Part shown: piece by piece, positions 7,982-13,755 of the stretch | How positions within the stretch are numbered: the stretch's first letter is position 1 | Layout of the letters: the number at the start of each line of letters is the position of its first letter | Assembly: GCA_947472635.1 (NCBI GenBank) | Contig: CANJDY010000031.1 | Location: forward strand, 1 to 13,755 | DNA length: 13,755 nt | From: Chitinophagaceae bacterium | GTDB lineage: Bacteria; Bacteroidota; Bacteroidia; Chitinophagales; Chitinophagaceae | Direction: 5' to 3' | Notes under the pieces: generated by a model | Told to the model about the DNA's origin: nothing | Database searches by the model: none | What the model saw: only the letters and a program-made list of their open reading frames with translations | Position numbers and translations under genes: made by a program

Positions 7982-9415
7982 TTACTGAACCCCAGTCCTT
8001 TTATCCCACCACATTTGCTGTCCCCAGTAATAATCCTTTATATTTTTTATAAATGTAGCAACATTAGTGGAGTTAAGGGATTGTTCACTCTGGGGATAAG
8101 GCGTCCTAAACGGTGCACGGTTATGTCCTGAGTAAAGACTTCCGGAAGCAACAGGAAACAAAGGGACATCATTTCTTCTTCCTTCAGCAGAGGCTTCATT
8201 ATCCATCATAAATTGTGATAAATACTTCTGAATATATATTTTATTTAAATCATCGGCATTACTCTGCCATGTTACACCGGTTACCGTATTGTAAGTGGTT
8301 ATTGCAGCAGCACTAACACGATACTGCAGCATAGAGGCTTCAATACCTTTGTAATATTCAGCTTTTGCATCTCCGACCGTTATACCACGTTGGTACATCT
8401 CTGCTTTAAGGAAGCATATCTCAGCATACCTGAAATAGCCGTCCGGTCCCTTGGTGCCATTAACAAATGTCGGATTGAAATCGGATATGTCTTCCCTTAC
8501 ATTTGGTGCACTAAAGCCAACCCTTTCGGATCCCCTGTACTTTTTATCAGTTGTAGCAGGTACAAACCAAATGGGAAGTCTTGGGTCGCTATAAGTATTT
8601 AAGTAATCTACCAGTATCTTACCTGCTCCTTCATGATGGTAAAGCACCCACCAATACCAGAAAGTGTCTTCCCATGGTGATGTACCCGGCCAAATCATTT
8701 CAACATTATCAGTATTACTTCCTAATACCGGATAATCGGTTGGGTTACCCAATACTTCACTGATAATATTTTTCGATGTTGCAATATCAACGTTTGAAAT
8801 ACGCATGGCAACCCTTAGTCTGAGCGCATTACAATATTTCCGCCATTTGCTTACATTTCCACCATTAAGCGCATCGCCATCCCCAAGGGCACCCGTCCCA
8901 GTCTTAAATAGGTCGGCCGCTGTCTTAAGGTCAGCTATGATCGACTTATAAATCGCATCCTGCGTATCATAGGTAGGAGTAAGATCTCCCTCTTCCGCTC
9001 TGTTGGCATCAGAGTAAGGCATATCCCTGAACTGATCAGTTAGCACTTGTGTCATTTGTGCACGGAAGGTAATTGCGGCTGCCTGTAAATTAGTATTACC
9101 TTTTTCTTTAGCAGCTGTAATTACTTTTGAGATATTTTTCAATGCCTCATAATAGGCACCCCATGACCCTCCGGTACCACTATATGTATTCACACCTGCT
9201 GCAAGCCTGCTTCCTGCATAATTGGGATCCTGCCCTCCGGGTTGCATATAAGCGCTGTTAAAGTTTAACAGTACACCTCCGAAATTATTCGATAAGGGCA
9301 CCGCAGTAGGTTGGTTAGGGTTGGTATTGATTTGATCAAATTTTTTAGTACATGCCCCCATCACCAAAACGACGCTTATTATGAAGATTGTTTTTATTTT
9401 ATTTTGCTTTTTCAT
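7982..9415 (-). CDS. SusD/RagB-family outer-membrane glycan-binding lipoprotein (pair 2)
   Basis: A 477-residue surface lipoprotein expected to cap the SusC2 barrel and bind its glycan. The ATG at 9415 opens a lipoprotein signal (MKKQNKIKTIFIISVVLVMG) whose lipobox MGAC puts the lipidated Cys at residue 22. It is followed by KKFDQINTNPN, parallel to the opening of the first SusD. Shared internal landmarks include KWRKYCNALRLRVAMRISN, AEICFLKAEMYQRG and the C-terminal WWDKRTGVQ, again fitting the PF12741/PF12771-type SusD-like group. The start lies 38 nt after the susC2 stop, and a strong terminator follows the gene, so susC2-susD2 form a two-gene unit. Sequence similarity to the first SusD is evident but moderate, so the two pairs probably bind different glycans or different parts of one glycan (inference). 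Confidence 0.95.
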   Translation of the reverse strand: MKKQNKIKTIFIISVVLVMGACTKKFDQINTNPNQPTAVPLSNNFGGVLLNFNSAYMQPGGQDPNYAGSRLAAGVNTYSGTGGSWGAYYEALKNISKVITAAKEKGNTNLQAAAITFRAQMTQVLTDQFRDMPYSDANRAEEGDLTPTYDTQDAIYKSIIADLKTAADLFKTGTGALGDGDALNGGNVSKWRKYCNALRLRVAMRISNVDIATSKNIISEVLGNPTDYPVLGSNTDNVEMIWPGTSPWEDTFWYWWVLYHHEGAGKILVDYLNTYSDPRLPIWFVPATTDKKYRGSERVGFSAPNVREDISDFNPTFVNGTKGPDGYFRYAEICFLKAEMYQRGITVGDAKAEYYKGIEASMLQYRVSAAAITTYNTVTGVTWQSNADDLNKIYIQKYLSQFMMDNEASAEGRRNDVPLFPVASGSLYSGHNRAPFRTPYPQSEQSLNSTNVATFIKNIKDYYWGQQMWWDKRTGVQ

Positions 9416-9453
9416 AACTAATTATATTTTTAAAGGTTATTCCAATTTATCTC

Positions 9454-12400
9454 CTAAAAAGATACTGAAAGTTTTATTCCCAAGCTTCTTGCTGTAGGTA
9501 TCTGCATCTGTTCATACCCTACACCCTGGTTTGCTGTTCCAAATCCAGTTTCTGGGTCGATATGGATATCGTTTTCAGGGGATATATAGAGAAGTGCCAC
9601 ATTTCTTGAATAGATCGCCAAATTCGCCGAATATATACCCAATTTACCTATCAATGATTTGGGAAGAGAATAGCCGATACTTACTTCACGGAGTTTAATA
9701 TAGGAACCATCCATCACCACAGTTTCGGGTATACCGCGAATGCTACTCCAGTAGTCTGCTGCAGATACCCTTACATCATTGGCTGTTCCGTTCGGTTTTA
9801 CACCGGGCACAAGAATACCAACTTCTCGGGCATCAGTCGCTCCGGTAAAAGGATTAGTTAATGTGTTAATAAGGTTTCCCATTCCGGTTCCCCAGAGTTT
9901 GGTCCCGCTAATAATATCTCCTCCATAACGTCCATCGATGAGGGCATACAAACTCCAGCCTTTGTATGAGAATGTATTTGCTATACCTCCAATCCATTTC
10001 GGTGTAATGTTTCCGTAAGTAAGGAGTTGAGATTGTTTTAAGGGTAATCCATTGGTACCTACCTTAAGCTGACCTTTATCGTCATACAATAAACCTTTAC
10101 CTCTTATTACACCATAAGCTTCTCCTGGCCTTGCCTCAACGGAGGAAGCCCACATGTCAGAGATAAATAGCGATTGAAGATCTGCATAAAGTTTATTCAC
10201 CCGATTTTGATTCTTTGCCCAGTTAAGGGTTAAATCCCAGCTAAAGCCTTTCGGATTGTCGATTGGAGTGCCATTCAATATCAACTCGATTCCCTTATTT
10301 TGAATTTCTCCTGCATTGATAAGAGCAGAATTATATCCTGTTGAGGTAGCAATGTCAACTGACATTATCTGGTTTGTTGTTTTTGTATCATATAAAGTGA
10401 CGTCAAAGCCAACCCTGTTCTTGAAAAACTTTAATTCAAAACCAGCTTCCATGGAACTTTTATTTTCAGGTTTCAGGTTTACTGGTGGCAACTGGCCGGG
10501 TAAGTAATACATAGTAGTTCCGTTCCATGGGCCTCCGCCTACGGGACTGTAAGTGAATCCTGAATTGTAGGGGCCGGTATCATTTCCAACTTCTGCCATA
10601 CCTACCCTTAGCTTGCCGTAGGTGAAGAAATCAGATTTAATTTTCAAAGCATCGCTAAATACAAACCCGGCGCTGATAGATGGATAGAAAAAAGACAAGT
10701 TGTCTTTTGGCAGGGCTGAGCTCCAATCATTACGTCCCGTAACACCCAGGAAGAGATAATCCTTGTACGACAGGTTGACTGATCCCAGCACACTGTTGGT
10801 CACTTTCTTTGAGTCGTACTGCGAGATAGTCGGATATCCGCTAACATTTGCAACGGTAAACAAATCCGGAACCGTTAATTTGTTAACATCCATCCTCATT
10901 TGATGACCGGTTTCCACCCGGTAATTTCCACCCAGCGTTCCATCAATGCGAAAATTCTCATTTATTTTTTTATTAAATAGTAAAAGCAAATCGGCATTGG
11001 TTTCCTGTGCATATTTTTGAGACTGCCAGAATTTACCTGTTCCGCCGCCATCGTACGATATTGAGCGAAGGATTTTCTTACGATCCTCATTATAGTAATC
11101 TGTGCCTAAGCGACCCAATACACTCAACCATTCTGATACCTTATATTTCATATTCACATTCCCGTACAAACGGTTTCTTGTTCTGGATGCATTATTTTGA
11201 GCGTCCGCATAAGGATTATTCATTTCCCCCGCAGCATAGGAGAAGGGGTGGCCAAAAGCATCTAATTTATCCCAGTTTGCTTTCAGCGGTTGCATAACCA
11301 CTTGTCTCTGAAAGAATACAAAAGATCCTGCCGTATTATCTCCACCACCATCATACCCTTGGCTGGGAAGATTATCACTATGATTGTTTGCATAGGTCAT
11401 ATTAATTCCTGCAGTTAATCTTTTTGAGAGCTTGAGATCACCGCTGAAGCCTGCCGTATATTTCGTGTAATCTGTATTGGGGGTAGTACCTGTTATATCA
11501 TTACCGGCAAGGAATATTCGCATAGATCCAGCATCAGTACCTTTTGACAATGCAATGGAATGGTCATTCGTAATCCCTGTTTCATAGAATTCATTCACGT
11601 TATTAGGGTTTGAAACCCAAGGCTGGTTTTTTCCGGTAAATTGGTCCAGTATAAGACCAATATCCATTCGGGGTCCCCAACTTCTCGGACCACCATCGTT
11701 CACACCACCACCCCATCCATCTACAAAATTGTATCCATATTTTTTTGAATAATCCTGGTAGCTCATAGTTGGCTGCTTTGTTTTCCAGTCAAATTCACTT
11801 CCATATCTTCCACCACCATATTTATCTTGCCATTTTGGCATTATAGCCGCATTATCAAATGAAACTGAACTTGTGATATCTATACCCAGTTTATTTTTTT
11901 CCCTTGAACCCCTTTTAGTGGTAACCAAAACAACGCCATTTGCTCCGCGACTTCCATAAAGAGCAGAAGCATTTGCCCCTTTAAGAACAGTGATGGTTTC
12001 AACGTTGCTCGCATCAATATCAAGCGCCCCATTACCATAATCCTGGCCACCCCAGGCAGTCATATCAGAGCTGAAATTTATAAATGGAGTACCATCAACA
12101 ACCCATAAAGGTTCGTTTTGACCAAACGAGGAGTTTCCCCTAATTACAATCCTTGCTGATCCGCCTACAGCACCCGTCGCATTGGTTATCTGCACACCGG
12201 CAACTTTACCGGATAGGGCATTCACTATATTAGTAGGTTTAACTTTGGCGAGCGCTTCTCCTGAAACATCCTGCACAGCATAGCCAATCGCTTTCTTTTG
12301 CCTGGAAATTCCAAATGCTGTTACAACTACTTCCCCCAAATCACTCTTAGCATTAGTAAGTGTTATCACTAGTTTAGTGACTTTTTCAACTTTTATCAAA

Positions 12401-12648
12401 CGTGTTACAAATCCTACAGAAGAAACCTGTAATTCTTGTCCAATAGTTGCTGAAATTTTAAATTCACCTTTCTCATCCGAAGTGGAGCCCCGTTTGGTTC
12501 CCTTCACCTGAATGGAGGCTAAATTGATTGGTAATCCTTCGGCATTCAAAACAGTGCCGCTTATTTCCTGTTTCTGAGCAAAAGCTTTCGATCCAGCTGC
12601 CACCATCAGCAGCAGAAACATCACAAGAAAAGGTAGTTTTTTTTTCAT
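9454..12648 (-). CDS. SusC/RagA-family TonB-dependent outer-membrane transporter (pair 2)
   Basis: A 1064-residue TonB-dependent glycan importer. ATG 12648 is preferred: the signal peptide MKKKLPFLVMFLLLMVAAGS starts there and ends at AFA, residue 24. An in-frame ATG at 12684 would add 12 residues to the n-region. Parts in order: carboxypeptidase-regulatory-like domain about 28-98; LGEVVVTAFG at 104-113; plug with LSGKVAGVQI and RGNSSFG; the SusC signature GANASALYGSRGANGV at 224-239 running to TTKRG; barrel with KDYLFLGVTGRNDWSS, a segment identical in the first SusC; C-terminal RSLGIKLSVSF ending in Phe. No STN domain precedes it. The N-terminal 111 residues are almost those of the first SusC, but the rest of the plug and the barrel differ widely, which suggests a mosaic or unevenly conserved duplication. 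It is the first gene of its unit, behind its own promoter-like element. Confidence 0.96.
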   Translation of the reverse strand: MKKKLPFLVMFLLLMVAAGSKAFAQKQEISGTVLNAEGLPINLASIQVKGTKRGSTSDEKGEFKISATIGQELQVSSVGFVTRLIKVEKVTKLVITLTNAKSDLGEVVVTAFGISRQKKAIGYAVQDVSGEALAKVKPTNIVNALSGKVAGVQITNATGAVGGSARIVIRGNSSFGQNEPLWVVDGTPFINFSSDMTAWGGQDYGNGALDIDASNVETITVLKGANASALYGSRGANGVVLVTTKRGSREKNKLGIDITSSVSFDNAAIMPKWQDKYGGGRYGSEFDWKTKQPTMSYQDYSKKYGYNFVDGWGGGVNDGGPRSWGPRMDIGLILDQFTGKNQPWVSNPNNVNEFYETGITNDHSIALSKGTDAGSMRIFLAGNDITGTTPNTDYTKYTAGFSGDLKLSKRLTAGINMTYANNHSDNLPSQGYDGGGDNTAGSFVFFQRQVVMQPLKANWDKLDAFGHPFSYAAGEMNNPYADAQNNASRTRNRLYGNVNMKYKVSEWLSVLGRLGTDYYNEDRKKILRSISYDGGGTGKFWQSQKYAQETNADLLLLFNKKINENFRIDGTLGGNYRVETGHQMRMDVNKLTVPDLFTVANVSGYPTISQYDSKKVTNSVLGSVNLSYKDYLFLGVTGRNDWSSALPKDNLSFFYPSISAGFVFSDALKIKSDFFTYGKLRVGMAEVGNDTGPYNSGFTYSPVGGGPWNGTTMYYLPGQLPPVNLKPENKSSMEAGFELKFFKNRVGFDVTLYDTKTTNQIMSVDIATSTGYNSALINAGEIQNKGIELILNGTPIDNPKGFSWDLTLNWAKNQNRVNKLYADLQSLFISDMWASSVEARPGEAYGVIRGKGLLYDDKGQLKVGTNGLPLKQSQLLTYGNITPKWIGGIANTFSYKGWSLYALIDGRYGGDIISGTKLWGTGMGNLINTLTNPFTGATDAREVGILVPGVKPNGTANDVRVSAADYWSSIRGIPETVVMDGSYIKLREVSIGYSLPKSLIGKLGIYSANLAIYSRNVALLYISPENDIHIDPETGFGTANQGVGYEQMQIPTARSLGIKLSVSF

Positions 12649-12674
12649 ATAATGAAATTTGGTTTTAAAAAATG

Positions 12675-12697
12675 TTTCATTCATAAAATGAATGAAA
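12675..12697 (-). promoter_or_regulatory. Conserved 5'-leader hairpin of susC2
   Basis: On the minus strand, TTTCATTCAT, loop TTT and ATGAATGAAA form a perfect 10-bp stem about 26 nt before the start codon, matching the 9-bp stem in the susC1 leader. The two differences between the copies fall at the apex and leave the lower nine pairs intact. Function is inferred only. Confidence 0.4.
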
Positions 12698-12741
12698 TTT
12701 ATTTGTGAATGATAAATACTTACACTAAGTAATTTACAAAA

Positions 12742-12771
12742 CGAAGTTATCGCTAGTTAAAATCGGAGGAA
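12742..12771 (-). promoter_or_regulatory. Candidate promoter of susC2-susD2
   Basis: On the minus strand, TAACTTCG (12742-12749) fits TAnnTTTG at seven of eight positions. A TTC triplet at 12769-12771 lies 19 nt upstream. Positions and spacing are the same as in the susC1 copy, which supports the element but does not prove it, since the whole region is repeated. Confidence 0.45.
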
Positions 12772-13166
12772 GCACAAATTTTAATCAATTGTTCGCAGTT
12801 TTTAATTAATAATTAAAGTTTTGTTAAGAGTGATTGCTATCTTTTTATATATGAAAGTAATTTTACAATTCCATGTCAATAGCAGACAATTTAGCTTAAA
12901 ACGTTGCTTAAGGTTGGATAAAATTGTTGAAGTTGATTAAATCGCTCACCCTTACTAGTTAGGTGCTGTCGAATAAAACAACCTATCAAACTTACTAACG
13001 TTAGAGCTACTGAGCATTTATAAGGCGTACAGTTGTTTTTTCTTCAAGAAATCTTTGGTTATAATTATACTATAACCGGATGAACCATTTTTTTACTGAT
13101 TTGTTCTATTCTTTTAGCCGGGCGAAACAGTACGAAAAATCTATCTTACGTAAGGGTTTTTTATCG

Positions 13167-13185
13167 TATTGTATTTTATACAATA
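13167..13185. promoter_or_regulatory. Candidate operator palindrome upstream of the DapA-like gene
   Basis: TATTGTATTTTATACAATA is a perfect 8-bp inverted repeat with a 3-nt centre, 80 nt before the start codon at 13266. Its half-sites (TTGTAT/ATACAA) look like those bound by GntR-type repressors, many of which control amino-acid or sugar-acid catabolism. No regulator gene is in view, and AT-rich palindromes can arise by chance. Confidence 0.35.
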
Positions 13186-13243
13186 GGCTAATATTTAATA
13201 ACTATTGATTAAAAAATGTAACGAGTAGGGAGTAATATATTTT

Positions 13244-13251
13244 TAATTTTG
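13244..13251 (+). promoter_or_regulatory. Possible -7 box of the DapA-like gene
   Basis: TAATTTTG matches the Bacteroidota -7 consensus TAnnTTTG exactly. It lies only 14 nt before the ATG, which would leave a very short leader, and no TTG is seen at the usual -33 distance, so this may be a chance match. Confidence 0.25.
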
Positions 13252-13265
13252 TCAAAATAAGTTTT

Positions 13266-13755
13266 ATGATAAAATGGGAGGGGGTTTTCCCCGCGCTTAC
13301 TACAAAGTTGACATCTGCTCAGGAATTAGATATTCCTTTGTTTAAAAAAAATATTGAGGATCAAGTTTCAGCTGGTGTAAATGGTATCGTTGTAGCAGGC
13401 TCACTTGGTGAATCTAGCGTGTTAACTGATAACGAAAAGGAGTTATTAGTTAAAAGTGCTATTGAACTAGTTGCCGGACGTATTCCAGTAATTTTTAATA
13501 TTGCAGATGGAAGTACTCAAGGTGCTTTGAATCAACTTAAAAATGTTGAAAAATGGGGCGTTCAGGGTTTGATGCTTTTGCCTCCTATGCGGTATAAATG
13601 TGACCATAGAGAAGCGGTTCATTGGTTTAAGACAATCGCCAATTCAACTGATTTGTCAATAATGGTGTATAATAATCCGATTGATTATAAGACCGAAATA
13701 ACGTTGGAAATGTTTGATGAGTTGGCTGATACTAAAAATATAAATGCTGTAAAAG
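13266..13755 (+). CDS. DapA/NanA-family lyase or aldolase, likely 1-pyrroline-4-hydroxy-2-carboxylate deaminase type; C-terminus cut by window edge
   Basis: ATG 13266 opens MIKWEGVFPALTTKLTSA, and 163 codons are in the window. The (beta/alpha)8 barrel of the dihydrodipicolinate synthase family is clear: GSLGES at 45-50 replaces the usual GTTGES, the catalytic Tyr is Y135 in VYNNP, and the Schiff-base Lys is K163 in NAVK, the last full codon. The Tyr-Lys spacing of 28 equals that of E. coli DapA (Y133/K161). The two threonines of true DapA (T44, T45) correspond to S46 and L47, and the second DapA tyrosine position (Y107) is not Tyr here (PPMRYK), so lysine biosynthesis is unlikely. From memory, PPMRYK, YNNPIDYKT and GSLGE look most like Bacteroidota proteins in trans-4-hydroxyproline catabolism clusters. 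A sugar-acid aldolase role remains possible. The gene diverges from the SusC/D units and is probably the first gene of another operon. Confidence 0.88.
   Translation, partial: MIKWEGVFPALTTKLTSAQELDIPLFKKNIEDQVSAGVNGIVVAGSLGESSVLTDNEKELLVKSAIELVAGRIPVIFNIADGSTQGALNQLKNVEKWGVQGLMLLPPMRYKCDHREAVHWFKTIANSTDLSIMVYNNPIDYKTEITLEMFDELADTKNINAVK

Larger units (their letters stand above)
12304..12848. repeat. Copy 2 of the ~545-bp direct repeat (susC promoter, leader and N-terminal coding region)
   Basis: This is the counterpart of 6780-7324 in the same orientation, 5524 bases away. The right end of the similarity is abrupt at 12848 (shared CTATCTTTTTAT, then unrelated ATATGAAAG). It is 200 nt from the ATG in both copies. 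The left limit is approximate, because some conservation in the plug is expected from the family itself. Confidence 0.9.
12849..13265. other. Divergent intergenic region with short palindromes, no gene seen
   Basis: About 415 bases separate the susC2 upstream repeat from the DapA-like gene. I find no protein-like frame on either strand and no tRNA-like structure. It holds several short inverted repeats: CTAACGTTAG (12995-13004), GGTTATA/TATAACC (13057-13077), CTTACGTAAG (13145-13154), and the better one at 13167-13185 listed separately. It should contain the control region of the rightward gene. Confidence 0.6.

Noticed and set aside
7958..7983. Plus-strand hairpin CTACTGATT-TAC-AATCGGTAG followed by TTTTT
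   Set aside because: It relies on a G-U pair, overlaps the susD2 stop region, and no intact plus-strand gene precedes it. On the minus strand it has a C/A mismatch.
13078..13140. Short minus-strand frame (about 24 codons: DRFFVLFRPAKRIEQISKKM...)
   Set aside because: It is closed at both ends by stop codons, has no start context and no recognisable similarity.

Overview
The window looks like a polysaccharide-utilisation region of a Bacteroidota chromosome. The evidence is two tandem SusC/SusD pairs, lipoprotein signals of Bacteroidota type, AT-rich leaders without a strong Shine-Dalgarno sequence, and -7 boxes close to TAnnTTTG. A Chitinophagaceae- or Sphingobacteriia-like member is my guess; no rRNA or other phylogenetic marker is present.

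Layout from left to right. Positions 1-2265 (minus) carry a GH95 family alpha-L-fucosidase-type enzyme, cut by the left edge and so missing its C-terminus. Positions 2345-2387 hold a terminator-like hairpin. Positions 2462-7124 (minus) are pair 1, susC1 then susD1, with a conserved promoter/leader up to about 7324. Positions 7321-7787 are a scar holding two decayed gene fragments: an unidentified one on minus, and the C-terminal end of a GH2-type glycosidase on plus. A strong terminator at 7752-7814 closes pair 2, susC2 then susD2 (7982-12648, minus). The 12849-13265 intergenic stretch contains several short palindromes. From 13266 on plus, a DapA-family lyase/aldolase runs off the right edge just as it reaches its catalytic lysine.

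How the genes fit together. Each SusC is a TonB-dependent outer-membrane transporter and each SusD is its lipid-anchored glycan-binding lid. The GH95 enzyme would remove alpha-L-fucose (or alpha-L-galactose) from imported or surface-bound glycans. Each SusC/D pair appears to be its own transcription unit, with its own promoter-like element and a terminator behind it. The DapA-like gene is divergent and most resembles the deaminase of hydroxyproline catabolism, so it may belong to a separate neighbouring cluster.

The most notable structure is a direct repeat of about 545 bp. The promoter, the 5' leader with a hairpin, the signal peptide and the N-terminal domain of susC1 and susC2 are nearly the same, while the plug and barrel have diverged strongly. 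I see no CRISPR array, tRNA, rRNA or intact insertion sequence, and no convincing wholly new system.
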